A stretch of DNA of 64,000 nt from Trichobilharzia regenti. Its lineage: Eukaryota > Platyhelminthes > Trematoda > Strigeidida > Schistosomatidae. Positions 1 through 10,299 of this stretch are shown here, piece after piece; the first letter of the stretch is position 1, and each line of letters begins with the position of its first letter. Below the pieces are notes generated by a model. It ran no database searches and was not told the origin of the DNA. It saw nothing but the letters and a program-made list of their open reading frames with translations. The DNA lies in contig OX235262.1 of assembly GCA_944472135.2 (NCBI GenBank), positions 169,879,509 through 169,943,508 on the forward strand, read 5' to 3'. The translations under genes were made by a program, and so were the position numbers.

Positions 1-960
1 CTCGCCGCTTGCTTCCATTTCGGGTTCCACTCGAGCAATGGCCTGACGCGCGCGCGATGTCACCCAGCGGCCTCCTCAACGAGTGTCCAATCCATCCATC
101 TCCACTTTCTCCTGCATATTTGTTGGTTGGCGACTGGTTCTTGTTTTGTTTGTTTCTTCCCATAGTTTCCCACAGTTGGTGATTCTTTCCGGCCCGGCCA
201 TCTGGTCTGATCTTCAGTATAGAGCGAAGACAGTTAGTTGTTGATAAATGTCTGCAACAGGCTGTTTGAAATATTCTTTGTGACCCGCCCGCCAAGTTTC
301 TGATCCGTATAGAAGAAGTGACTTGACGGTTTGTATTGAAGATCAGACCGAATTTTGTTGTTGATGCTGGCTGAATGACGAAGATTTCCAGATTGGTTTC
401 AGGTTGGTGAATGTGTTTCTCGCCTCCCCGATGATTCTCGATTTGACATCCTCGTCCGTTCCTCCTGTAGTTGAGACAATGCTCCATAGATAAGTGAATG
501 AATGAAGTAACCTCTTTCAAATTCCTCCGGTTGATGGTGATTGACGATGGATGTTGCTGATGTTGTTGTTGTTGGTTATTTTCATAACCTCCTTCTTGTC
601 TATGTTCACCTGGAGTCTTGTCTTCGCCGGCTACTTCTTCGACCAGTTTTTCGGTTTTCGCTTGTACCATGATGGCCACTTCCTCGGTGTGCTCGTGGTT
701 ATCCTGTGGGTGACCGGAATAGATTACCGTCTCTCAAGTTGATAGTTGGCACGTAACACATCCGTTCCATCTGCTCTCGCAGATTCCCAACACTTCTATC
801 CCATATCTTCTCATCTCTGCGGCTACCTGGGCAGCCTTTCCAGCTTCGTGCATTGTATGAACATTCCACGTCCCCATCCTTATTTTTGCTTTCATCGAAA
901 GAAGGCACATCGCCTGACAAGCTTACCGAAGGCTTTCACCAGCCTGCGTCATTTCACTTC
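1..960 (-). mobile_element. RTE-A LINE, internally deleted copy
   Basis: Read on the minus strand, about 960 to 740 encodes the start of an APE-type endonuclease (GTWNVHTMHEAGKAAQVAAE, followed by LGICESRWN), the usual N-terminus of RTE-like LINE proteins. From about 590 to 1 it encodes the region after the reverse transcriptase palm (VKSLLLYGSETWRA and a degenerate KVEMDGL segment). The endonuclease is joined almost directly to an MKITTNNNN segment, so the catalytic RT core is missing. The 3' end runs off the left edge of the window. The 86-420 stretch is homologous to 24774-25130 and 26045-26400. This is a non-autonomous fossil. Confidence 0.75.
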
Positions 961-1023
961 CCCGATTCCAGCGAAAAATAAAGTTGTTGTTTATATTTTT
1001 TTAGAATTTTTAATATATTTGTG

Positions 1024-1139
1024 CGTTGAAGTTTCTGTAGCAATTTGGTTAAGTTTTGGGGATGGAGTTGCTAGCACCATACCCCAACCCTCCCTCTTTG
1101 TCCTGGCTTGGAACCAGCTAGAAAACCAGCGAGCTAGTA
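1024..1139 (-). repeat. SINE-2 body fragment
   Basis: This stretch matches the body of the SINE-2 copy at 36815-37036: both contain gtttctgtagca, a ggatgg(a/g)gttg segment and a cccaaccct or cccaacctt segment. The tRNA-like head is missing because a SINE-1 copy starts directly at its head side. Divergent from the 36.9 kb copy. Confidence 0.55.
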
Positions 1140-1339
1140 ATTTTTGATTTGATTTTGATTTTTGATTACAGCTTGATTCCACACAGTATTTTTTGTACAA
1201 GTATGGAACTTTCAGCATGTATATCGGTATCCCAAATTTTGCAGGCCGACCATAGATATCAGGTGTGCGTCAGCAGGGGTTCGAACCTCGGACCATATGC
1301 ATGGTCGGCGAGAGTTCTAACACCTCTGTGCCACCGACG
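1140..1339 (-). repeat. SINE-1, tRNA-derived
   Basis: Minus-strand copy. The tRNA-like head lies at 1255-1339 and carries a B-box-like ggttcgaacc complement. The body reads ctgatatctatggtcggcct on the minus strand and ends in a tgctgaaa...ccat...tgtggaatcaagctgtaatc tail. Other copies are at 3818 (+), 20852 (+) and 27280 (-). RNA polymerase III transcription is inferred from the tRNA-like boxes. It is not a functional tRNA gene because no cloverleaf acceptor stem can be formed. Confidence 0.8.
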
Positions 1340-1559
1340 ATACCCCTGTGCGTAGAGGTTTTACTTTACTATGAATTTGCAAAAGCATGGAACTCGTACA
1401 TACTTTCATAGCAGGTTTGGTAGAAATTGTATTATATATGGCTGAGTGGTGACGTGATCACTTCATAATCGGGAGACTTAGGTTCCGGTTCTTCATTGTT
1501 TTATCTATTTAAAACACGAAACCCGGTAAGATATAGGCACCGAGGAGATGCGCCACACA

Positions 1560-3398
1560 ATTATAGTAAAACAACGTATGGAAAGAAAAAGAAATAAAGG
1601 ACTTCATCTGAGAAGGAAGCAATTATATTGAATAAGACCAAACAGCATTCGTTGAACTATAGTCAGAAAGGGAAGAAAGAGGGAAATTGCAGTACGCTCG
1701 CCATTGATTACGATTCTCAGCCATATCAAATAACGCCTCGAGCTATCTCTCGGAGCCCATCCAGAGAGAGTCTTGATGTGTTATCAAATGCTAGCCTACC
1801 ACAAATATCCTTCATCCCACAACGCCACGTCATGGGCTGACAACATCGCCGCTTTTTCCATCCCGTCCCATGATTAGCGAACAGACACCAGTACGGAAGC
1901 CTCCTCTGGGATGACATTCGTAGCACATATCCAAGCCACCGGAGCTGATGTTTCCAGATGATGACACTCAATCAATGGTGATCTCCACTGTGTTCAAACA
2001 CACGCCACCGAACCTCAGAAATACTCATGCGATGATGCCATCGAACGCGGGCAAGCAATCCTGCGGAGACAGCGATGATCAAACACGCAGAGTCAGCCTA
2101 TTCGGAGAGGCCAGGTTTCACAGGCGTAGAGCAGGGCAGCCCGCACCGAAGCATTGTATACCCGACCTTTGACAGCCAGGCTAACGTCGCGACGGCGCCA
2201 GAGGTGGCCCAAGTTGATGTATGCCACCCTAGCCTTCATTATACGGTTGGAAATCTCATCTGTCACCCCTCCGTCAGCACTCACACAACTACCCAGGTAC
2301 ACAAACTTATCAACAACTTCAAGCGGTTCACCTGCAAGAGTGGGTGTAGGTACAGGCTCCTGCCAATCTTGTAACAGTACTTTGCACTTAAACGGCGCAA
2401 AGCACATACCATACTTACAGACACTGATTGCCAACTGATTAAGTGCGACTTGGGCAGCCTGCATGCTATCGCACAGTAAGACGATATCGTCTGCATACTC
2501 GAGGTCGAAAAGTCTGTCTCCAGGTAGCAGATCTACACCACCTTCACGCACATCCTTCAGAGCTGACTCCAGAATGTCATCGATGACAAAGTTAAAGAGA
2601 AATGGGGAGATTGGGCAACCCTGTCTAACCCCACTGTTGGTTGGGAACAGTGATGACAGTTGGTTGTATGCTCTCACTCTACCTGAGATGTTTCTGTATA
2701 GGGCTTTCAAGATGTTAACAAATTTCTCAGGTACAACTCTCTCTAACAGACAGTTCCAGAGCACAGTTCTGTCCAACGAATCGAAGGCAGCCCTAATATC
2801 AAGAAACACAACGATCGTTGGCCTGCAATACGTGTGGCGGTGTTCCAACAACTGACGAAGGGTGAACACATGATCAATGCATCCACGACCTGAACGAAAC
2901 TCAGCCTGCTCTTCGCGAATCAATCCTTCACGTATTTTGCACAGCCTGCGAAGCAAGACAGCAGCCAATATTTTAGACGCGACTGGTAACAGACTGATAC
3001 CCCTATGATTGTCACACGAATTACGTCGACCCTTTTTAAAGATGGGGACGATAATGGCTTCATTCCACATTGATGGTACACTCTCTGTCTCCCACACCTT
3101 CCTGAACAACCCAGTTAGAGCCATTGTGAGAGTCTCGCCACCATCTTTAAAAAGAGCCAGGAGTAATTTGTCTGGGCCGGGCGCCTTATGGCGTTTCAGT
3201 ACTTGGAGTTCCTTACGGACCTCCACTTCGGTGGGTGGGTCGTTACTAACCGACCAAGGAGCACTCGGGCTAATGATAGTAGACACTGAAGCTGGTGGCC
3301 AGCTAAACTGTTTCCCGAAGTGCTCTGCCCAGCGTTCCAGGCGTCTTTTCAGGCTGGTAATTGGCGTATCATCTGCCTCACAGACGGATAGAATTCAT
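1560..3398 (-). mobile_element. RTE-B LINE, 5'-truncated copy
   Basis: This is the longest RTE-B copy in the window. On the minus strand it starts inside the linker before the RT (SVCEADDTPITSLKRRLERW, about 3398-3340), continues through a long open RT frame (2093-3286), then through a frameshifted C-terminal part (KHQLRWLGYVLRM near 1960-1920), and ends near 1560. No endonuclease is present, as expected of 5' truncation during target-primed reverse transcription. Other RTE-B copies are at 5600-6715 (+), 34503-35043 (-), 49890-50565 (-) and 51735-52650 (-). Confidence 0.85.
2093..3286 (-). CDS. RTE-B reverse transcriptase domain
   Basis: A 397-residue uninterrupted non-LTR reverse transcriptase segment. 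Visible blocks in order are KRHKAPGPDK (about 32-41), NHRGISLLPVASKIL, FRSGRGCIDH, FLDIRAAFDSL (palm motif A with two Asp), VRQGCPISPFLFN (motif B), YADDIVLL (catalytic YADD), KCKVLLQDW and FVYLGS. It copies LINE RNA into DNA at the nicked target. The first Met is simply the first in the open frame; homology continues upstream to about 3398, so this is part of a larger polyprotein. The frame closes where the C-terminal domain shifts frame, so the full protein cannot be made. The intact palm suggests a relatively recent insertion. Confidence 0.85.
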   Translation of the reverse strand: MSTIISPSAPWSVSNDPPTEVEVRKELQVLKRHKAPGPDKLLLALFKDGGETLTMALTGLFRKVWETESVPSMWNEAIIVPIFKKGRRNSCDNHRGISLLPVASKILAAVLLRRLCKIREGLIREEQAEFRSGRGCIDHVFTLRQLLEHRHTYCRPTIVVFLDIRAAFDSLDRTVLWNCLLERVVPEKFVNILKALYRNISGRVRAYNQLSSLFPTNSGVRQGCPISPFLFNFVIDDILESALKDVREGGVDLLPGDRLFDLEYADDIVLLCDSMQAAQVALNQLAISVCKYGMCFAPFKCKVLLQDWQEPVPTPTLAGEPLEVVDKFVYLGSCVSADGGVTDEISNRIMKARVAYINLGHLWRRRDVSLAVKGRVYNASVRAALLYACETWPLRIG

Positions 3399-3817
3399 TC
3401 TTCACTAAACAAAGGACCAGACACACATCACACTAGTTACTAGTGTTCAATCAAAGAAAACTAATTATATCAAGTATGCCCTAAAATTATCCTCAAGTAT
3501 AATTCGTTCATATTAACTGCAATTTAGTTAGCAACTATTCTAAACTATTTGTTGATATGATAAGGGAAACACTGTGAACCTTCGTTCAGTTAATTCTAGT
3601 GTTCATTCTGTTTATGAAAGTGAACGGTATTAGTTATGAGGCCCGTTGCTGTGACTATTGTAACTTACGTACTGTTTAATATTTTATATTACTGTACAAC
3701 AATAAAGTTTGGGAAAATTCAACACGCTGCACTGTTTTACGGTGTATATCTGTTTGACAGAAGCTATTAGCAGTTGTGCTTCAGATTTCAGGTTGACCCT
3801 ATTGACTATGCAGTCGG
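3399..3817. other. No recognisable feature
   Basis: AT-rich sequence between an RTE-B copy and a SINE-1. I see no coding signal, splice-flanked exon or known repeat. Confidence 0.5.
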
Positions 3818-4021
3818 TGCGTCGGTGGCACAGCGGTTAGGAATCCCGCCGACCGTGCACATGGTCCGGGGTTCGATCCCCTGCCGACTCACACGTGATA
3901 TCTATGGTCGGCCTACAAAATTTGGGTTACCGATATCTATGCTGAAAATTGCATACTTGTACCGAAAATACTGTGTGGAATCAAGCTATAAGAAAATTTT
4001 AAAAAATAAATAAAAATTTAA
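3818..4021 (+). repeat. SINE-1, tRNA-derived
   Basis: The best-preserved SINE-1 here. The head begins gcgtcggtggcacagcggtt (A-box region) and carries an exact B-box-type ggttcgatccc at about 3871. The body contains tgatatctatggtcggcc. The tail holds tgctgaaaattgcat and tgtgtggaatcaagctata and ends in an A-rich run. The tail resembles the 3' end of the C1 LINE. Confidence 0.85.
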
Positions 4022-4229
4022 TATGTAAGTGGGGGAGAACTATCGAGTATTCTTGATTTACATAGGTCCTATAAATTAGCTTTAATACTTACGTCAATAG
4101 AAATCTTGTCACCATCCGAAAGACATCCTTCTATGAAGAGGCTTGAAGTCTGCTGTTAACTTAACGTCCAATTCGACATAATGAAAGATGGTTACAACAA
4201 TTCGCCCACTCACCCTAAGCTATTAGTGA

Positions 4230-4976
4230 ATACTTGAATGCAAGCAAAGAAACTCTGGATGAAAGCCCTGGATGAAAATCTTCGACCGGAACAGGCTGGA
4301 TTCAGTAGAATTAAGTCATGTATTGATCAAATCACCACACTACGGATCATCATTGAACAAAGCTTGGAATGGCAGTCACCTCTCTATCTCAACTTCATCG
4401 ACTTTGAAAAGGCCTTCGACAGCGTCGATCGAGAGGTCATTTGGCAACTTCTTCGCTACTACGAGGTGCCATCGACAATTTTACATCTCATCCAACAGTT
4501 ATACGACAATGCTGCATGCCAAGTAATCCAAAACGGGAAACTTATGGAATCCTTTGAAGTGAAGACGGGAGTGAGATTAGCTGGCTGTCTACTATCGCCA
4601 ATGATCTTCCTGATTGCAGTAGATTGGATAATGCGACAGACAACGGGCAGTGAGGAAACAGGCATAAGATGGACCTACACAGAAAACTTGGAGTATCTGG
4701 ACTTCACTGATGATATATGTCTGATTTCCCATAAGCTGGAAGATATGCAAGTGAAAAGCAACAAGTTGGCAGAAGAAGCATCCAGAAAAAATAGGAATTC
4801 CTTCAGATGAACATAGAGAAAACAGAGGTGTTGAAAATTCCTGGCCTGGGCAGACTTGGAGCCAGGTGAAAACTCTAGCAGAGGACCGAACGCAGTGGAG
4901 ACGCGCGGACGAAGCCCTATGTTCCTCTAGGAGTTAAAGGAAATAATAATAACATAATAATAATAATAATAATAAT
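4230..4976 (+). mobile_element. RTE-A LINE, truncated and internally deleted
   Basis: Open from 4238 to 4807 (190 residues). It encodes an RT palm: LNFIDFEKAFDSVDREVIW (motif A), KTGVRLAGCLLSPMIFLIAV (motif B, where the usual QG reads LA) and LDFTDDICLISH (catalytic FADD changed to FTDD). Just after MNIEKTEVLKI the sequence jumps to the last segment (TWSQVKTLAEDRTQWRRADE, 4856-4915), so the region between is deleted. The element ends with the family's 3' hairpin (gttcctctagga) and an (aat)n tail from about 4938. It sits in the intron upstream of the exon at 5067. Confidence 0.85.
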
Positions 4977-5066
4977 ATAGAAACTTTAAACTACACTGTA
5001 AATGCTAAAACCTTGCTGAAAAATTTTTAATGATAATATTTGAAAAACTTTTCGTTAAATTTTCAG

Positions 5067-5265
5067 AACTACAAAGCAGCGTGAGTTGACAAACGAAACA
5101 AATGTTGCCAGTTTCAAACCAGTTGTAAGTGAAAAAATGGACGCCCAAATTGCTCGTCTCATTGAAGAACGTGATGGCCTTCTAAATACAGGAGTGTATG
5201 AGAACACTGATTCTCTAATCATGGATCTTGATAGACAAATCAAATTTCTTTTGGAGAGAACTTAA
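5067..5265 (+). CDS. Terminal coding exon of an unrecognised host gene
   Basis: A consensus splice acceptor (ttaaattttcag ending at 5066) opens a frame that runs to TAA at 5263-5265. The first base completes a codon from the previous exon. The 65 residues contain MDAQIARLIEERDGLLNTGV, then YENTDSLIMDLDRQIKFLLE, a charged amphipathic helix or coiled-coil C-terminus. An AATAAA lies 36 bases after the stop. Coding sense, acceptor, short 3'UTR and poly(A) signal together make this a real exon in my reading. The protein style resembles cytoskeletal or centrosomal coiled-coil tails, but I cannot name the family. Upstream exons are not visible; intron sequence to the left is filled with LINEs and a SINE. 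Confidence 0.65.
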
Positions 5266-5301
5266 CCTCTGTTTTTCGTTTATTTAGCTTTTCTTAACCA
5301 A

Positions 5302-5307
5302 AATAAA
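5302..5307 (+). promoter_or_regulatory. Polyadenylation signal AATAAA
   Basis: Canonical hexamer in the short 3'UTR of the exon at 5067-5265, followed by a T-rich stretch. It marks the probable 3' end of that transcript near 5330. Confidence 0.6.
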
Positions 5308-5542
5308 GATTAACTTTTCAAATAGATTCTGTAAAAAAAGAGAAAAAAACTTCAGATCTCCGTTTTTGAATAAATTAAATAATTAAAAGATATTGTCCTA
5401 GTGATGTAGAAGAAAGTTTTCATTATAAAGTGATCATCGAGTGGTACTTTAGCTAAGCTATCCATCTTTAGGATTAGTTGATGTAACTATATGAGCTATA
5501 ACATTAAAAAGACACTGTTTACAGTCATGTTGAATTTTCGAT

Positions 5543-5600
5543 ATAAGTATAAAACTTGGGCATTGTGGTAGAGAATAACTCCATTATATCATATCATTCT
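5543..5600 (+). repeat. Repeat X fragment
   Basis: Starts ataagtataaaacttggg and continues through a ggtagag...taactccattat segment. The same module, longer, is at 21211-21400 (+), 24095-24182 (-) and 49133-49300 (+). The tataaaa suggests an element 5' end or promoter, perhaps of a PLE; that is inference. Confidence 0.5.
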
Positions 5601-6715
5601 GTAGCCAAATGGTTAGTCGAACTCTTACAGCCTCTTCATACCGAGTTGGTGAATATGCAGACGATATAGTCCTTCTAGGCGAGGACGCTGACAAAATGCA
5701 GAATCTTCTGAACACCTTGAGCTGCAATCTACAAATGTTTGGCATGCGATTCGCTCCCGTCAAATGCAGGATTATGTTACAGGACTGGACTACACCGACT
5801 CCTAGATTAGAAATAGGGGATGAAGTGGTAGAGCACGTTGACTGCTTCACTTACTTGGGAAATATCCATCAGCCCCAACGGGTCGATCACTGACGAAATC
5901 TCATCACGGATACAGAGGGCTAGTTTCGCATATGCCAGTTTACGCGGTCTCTGGTGTAGACGTGATATCCCGCTGGCTATCGACCAAAGGGCGTGTGAAC
6001 TGCTCATCAGTCCGCTCCCTCCTCCTTTATGACTGTGAGACCTGGCCATTCAGAGTGGAAGACATGAAAAGGCCGGTTAGCCGTCTTTGACCGTAGGTGC
6101 CTGCGTTCTATCTCCCGTGTGAAGTAGTATAATAAAGTGATCAATATTCAGGTTAGGGGTTGGTTGAGTTTTAGGTAAAGAGGGGAAATCAGTCGATGAC
6201 TCTGTGAAGCTACATCGACTGAGATGGTTACGACATGTGTTACGTATGCCTAGTCATCGCCTTCGTCGACCGATGGGCAATGTTAGCTGACATAGGGTCA
6301 GGCTGGAAAAGAGCTAGTGGCGGTCAAACTGAAACATGGCACCAGTCAATGATATCCACAACAGTTACTTTGAGTCAGCCACGTAGGAAGATGTAGACTG
6401 GCTTCCTGGTTGGGGTCGTCGGGACGGTAAAAAACAAATGGTTGGAAACAATTGATGATATTGCTCAAAATCGTTCTCAATGGCTAGCGCAGATGCATCC
6501 ACTCCTTGTGACTTATGATTTCCGGTGAAACTACATTGTTCTTTGTTACTTTTATTTTTTTGTCTCACACCTGTGTTTACTGTCTCTGTTATTCATTTCT
6601 TCTACATTCTTCTCTTGCTTTGTGTGCTACAAGGATGGAGTGTGGTGACTTGAACTGGTGCACATCAGTGCAAAGTTCTATGTTGAAAACAGACATACAG
6701 ACAGTATAAAAGATA
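5600..6715 (+). mobile_element. RTE-B LINE, 5'-truncated copy
   Basis: Begins just before the catalytic motif (GEYADDIVLLGEDADKMQ) and continues through MRFAPVKCRIMLQDW and CFTYLGN. A frameshift near 5865 moves the reading to SPNGSITDEISSRIQRASFA. Later segments match the C-terminal region (a gagatggttacgacatgtgt stretch at about 6220, conserved at 34930-34960), then a 3'UTR. The 3' end carries a short (caga)n tail at about 6690-6712. Only the RT second half is present, so it is dead. The next element, a PLE, starts directly at its tail. Confidence 0.8.
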
Positions 6716-8100
6716 CTTTTGGATATGTTGAAAGGATAAAAGATTCAAATGTTGACAATAAATTCATGATATCATTTGTATCTTCCTTATTCACCAATGT
6801 GTACCACTTACGGAAACAGTAGACTTTGTATCTGAAGAACTCATAAGACGAAACAATGATGTTGGCATTCCTATATCTTTTATGAAAGCGCTTCTCTTGA
6901 AATGCACAATGAATCTCCACTTTTTATTTAATAAGGAAGTGTATAGACAAATCAACGGTGTGGCAATGGGGTCACCACTAGGAACCATTCTAGCCGACAT
7001 TTTCCTTGAGAAACTAGAAAATAGGCCTTTGAAGGATGTTATTAATGAACTCGAATTCTATTTTCGGTACATGGATGATACAGTTTACATTATGAAAAAT
7101 GCGGAGGAAGCAAAGAGCATCCTGGATAAATTTAACGATGTTCATACTGCAATAAATTTTACTATTGAGAAAGAAAAAGACTCTAGTATTTCATTTCTAG
7201 ACGTCCTTATGACCAGAAACGAGGATGGCACAATAAGAAGAAGTGTATATAGAAAACCTACATCACCAGGCTATCAGTATACTCATTTGCTCAGTTTCGC
7301 GCCCTTGAAATACAAACGCAATCTAATAAAGTGCTTGGTTCACAGAGCAAGAGCAATCTGCTCAGATGAATGTCTTGGTGAGGAACTTAATAATATTAAT
7401 ATTATTAATAATATTGCTGAGTGAAAACGGTTATCCAGAAACGTTCATTGATATGAATATGAATCTAAAATCAAAGCAGCCCAAGGTTCGAACAGTTCCT
7501 AAAAAGGCCTTATTCTTACAAATTTAGTCCTCGGGGACAACATCAGAGAGATACTAACACAGCGCCTTAGAAATGCGGTAAAAAGAGCATTCCCTGCTGC
7601 TAAATTACGTTGTGTCTTCAAAACCACCCCTATTTTCCGTTCGTGAGTTTAAGACAAACTTGAAGTTTTTAAAAGACAAACTGTCTAATTCCGCCTCTTC
7701 TATGTGTATCCACCAATTTAGCTGCTCCTGTGGAGCCAGTTACATATACCGTACAATTAGGCGTGTATATCGTCAGATTTCTGAATGTCACCCTGCATAG
7801 TGGTTAAGTAAAAGACAAACAAAATTTATTCGTAGCGCTATTCTATCTCATCTTGTGAATACAGAACACAAGATTGATGTCGGCTAGGCGGCTTTCAGAG
7901 TCATTTACCTCATACCAACCAACTAATCTTAACTTCTCCTTAAGAGTTCGTTTACTAAATATTACTGAGGCTGGCTGTTGGGATCCACATTAAGAAGCCT
8001 AATTTATGTATCCAAAAGAAGTTGGTTGGTTCAAACACTGTCCTTACTTTGGCCATCTAGGTTCGAATGACCCTCATGTCTCTGTAGAAATTTCCTGAAT
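6716..8100 (+). mobile_element. Penelope-like element, RT plus GIY-YIG remnants
   Basis: Single-ORF retroelement in which a PLE-type RT is followed by a GIY-YIG endonuclease. A frameshifted lead-in (SSLFTNV, about 6775) precedes an open RT segment at 6882-7424. A GIY-YIG module follows (FSCSCGASYIYRTIRRVYRQ, about 7717-7776, with the second G of the YIG replaced), then a tail homologous to the minus-strand module at 8545-8897. Several stops and frameshifts make it non-functional. (aat)n-type sequence follows at 8118-8153. Confidence 0.8.
6882..7424 (+). pseudogene. Penelope-like RT fragment
   Basis: A 180-residue open stretch of a PLE reverse transcriptase. It carries the family's motif B (INGVAMGSPLGTILADIFLE), the catalytic YMDD inside FYFRYMDDTVYI, and the thumb-proximal ISFLDVLMTR ... 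VYRKPTS block typical of PLEs. The frame breaks at an AT palindrome (about 7387-7420) before the linker and endonuclease. The Met is internal, since coding similarity starts upstream near 6775 in another frame. Confidence 0.85.
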
Positions 8101-8153
8101 TTTAGTTAATATGCTATTTGATATTCTATTATAATAATAATATTATTATTATT

Positions 8154-8544
8154 TAAGCATCTTTAATGAACTGTAATCTCATTGATCTTACTTGACAAAT
8201 CGATATTAAACAGAAAGATTGATCTTGACCGAAGAAATACTTACTTTTCAATTAGATCGTCATCTCTGGCTCTACTCTAATATACCTATAGCATTTTTAT
8301 TACAATACACAACAGTTTACCAATCAAGTGGCGATATGTTTGTTAACAATAATTAGTCAGTGTCGTAATGTCAATGGGTTAGTAATTAACGAAGAAAATC
8401 AATACACGTTTTAAAGGTAGAAATGATTAGAATAAATTAATTTTACAGGGATAACACGTAGTTGAAGATGAAGTGGACAAAATAAATATAAATAATTTAG
8501 ACAATTATAATTTTTATAGGTTTAGGGGGAGGAGGGCGACGTAG
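8154..8544. other. No recognisable feature
   Basis: AT-rich sequence between two PLE remnants. No gene or family repeat recognised. Confidence 0.5.
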
Positions 8545-8897
8545 TCCTGTTTATGCATTCTGATGACGATGGCCACGGTAGGGAAAGTGGCTGTACAAAT
8601 TTTTCTGTACACACTGGCTTGGCTTCTTCAGATGAATTTCGATTGCTTCAGCTGTCTGTAGAAGACCAACTCGCAGAGCGAAATTAAGATAAGTCAGAAT
8701 GCGATAAATAATTTTAAATGCAGTATTCATATCAATCTTATGCTCAGTATCAACGAGGTGGGCTAAAATAGAACTACGAATAGATCTTCTTTGTCCCTTG
8801 CTTAATTACGTTGGATGATGTTTGGAAATACGACGATGAACTTGCCTAATTGTACGCCCAATGTAGCTGGCTCCGCAGCTGCAGTCAAACTGTTGTT
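8545..8897 (-). mobile_element. PLE GIY-YIG endonuclease remnant
   Basis: The minus strand encodes FDCSCGASYIGRTIRQVHRR (GIY-YIG core with SYIGR), then a stop after KHHPT, then SSILAHLVDTEHKIDMNTAF and a LLQTAEAIEIHLKKPSLCVQ tail. This is the C-terminal third of a PLE of the same subfamily as 6716-8100 but in opposite orientation. No RT is adjacent. Confidence 0.8.
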
Positions 8898-9642
8898 GAC
8901 TACTATTCTAGAATATTCCATGTATATATAATTGTAGAGCGAGAAGAGGAAATTATTGAAAAGGATATTCTATGCTCAATTATTTTTTCGTTTGCTTATA
9001 GATGTCTGAAATCCTTTAGTCAATTAAAGCACAGATGCTGGCCTATTTTCCTTCAACATCTTGGACACAATAGATCCTACGGCCCGTTAGATGAGGAAGT
9101 CTAACAGGCTGTTGCAAAATTTTCACGCCCATGTAAAGGAAGGGTTATTAAATCTCCTATGGGCTAATGGTGATGAGCTAGTGCAAAATTTTACGGGCAA
9201 AAAAAGTCGCATAAGTCAACAGAAAACAATCATTCAACATTAATGAAATCAATTAAAGTAAACCTGAAAGCTTCTGATACGATTTACACAACAAAAGCGG
9301 AAATTATGTCATGATGCAAATAGTGCCACTCCCATCTGACGAAGCACGCACGCTAAAGGGTTTAAAGGTATGAGATAGAAAGTTAAATATTGTAGGGTAT
9401 AACGGGGAAGCCGAATAAATGATTCAGGTTTAGTGGCATGGCATGTCAATCAATTTCCAACCACTCATGTCCTGGAGTTGAGGTGTGTCTACTAATGTGT
9501 GGTTAGTCTTGAAATTCGGCATATCAATTTGATGCCTCATATTAACAAAAAGCACACACAGGACTATGGAGGCATAAAAGTGTTAAAAAATTGTGGCTAG
9601 AACTATATCAAATCCAATGTATACGGAGTAGAGTGGTCATAG
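8898..9642. other. No recognisable feature
   Basis: A weak open frame at 8850-9104 overlaps the PLE module and shows no family motif. Otherwise nothing recognised. Confidence 0.5.
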
Positions 9643-9957
9643 TGTAACAACAGAAGACAAGGGCCAGTCAACAGATCGTTTATTAAGGAAATCTACACGG
9701 ATTTATATATTTTCATGTACATATTATAGATTATTGTTAGCAGGAAAACGCATTCCTCTGATTGGTTGTTTCTCACAGAAAGTTAACCTCGCATCTCTTT
9801 GTGGCTGTTTCTTGAATGTCAGATCATCCATATGTTAACTGTATCCGCCTTCGCACAGTCTTTCTTCTCATTTTTCTCACGACCAATATTGGGGACATAA
9901 ACAACATTGACGTAAACTACTGTCCACCGATTTGGATAGCAGCCAGCTCTCACCACA
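9643..9957. repeat. Solo LTR with 4-bp target duplication
   Basis: Starts tgtaacaacagaagac and ends ctcaccaca, so it has TG...CA ends. It is flanked by atag on both sides (9639-9642 and 9958-9961), the expected target duplication. A diverged relative lies at 44825-45173. No internal retroelement genes are adjacent, consistent with LTR-LTR recombination. The family differs from the LTRs at 21703 and 52664. Confidence 0.75.
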
Positions 9958-9961
9958 ATAG

Positions 9962-10299
9962 TTCTTTTCCAGATTGATATATTTGGTTGGGGATAGAAAG
10001 TTATTAGCCTAAGTTAATCGTTTTCTATTCAGTATTTGTGTTTTTCTAACTCATTCGTGAGCTGTTCAGTCTCATGTGCAGATATCACTTCTCCTAAGAG
10101 TCAGTCACAAGGGTTGGTGACTCAGTGGGAGAACCAGTACTATACAGAGTTATATTTCATCCTTGGTCTTTGTACTCTTTTGTTATTTCCTACCAGGTGT
10201 GGTGGGAAGAGGAATAATAATAAGTCGATCAAATCAATGATCATTTCTTGGATTCTTGATCATCGTGGTTTGATCTGCCCTTTACCTTCGGTATGATAA
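9962..10299. other. No recognisable feature
   Basis: Open frames here are short and lack motifs. Nothing supported. Confidence 0.5.

Noticed and set aside
3818..3895. tRNA gene (A and B box-like sequence)
   Set aside because: The same block heads several dispersed repeats with a common body and tail and lacks a closing acceptor stem; it is a SINE head. The same holds at 1255-1339, 11863-11960, 11989-12060, 20852, 27390-27467, 36960-37036 and 63770.
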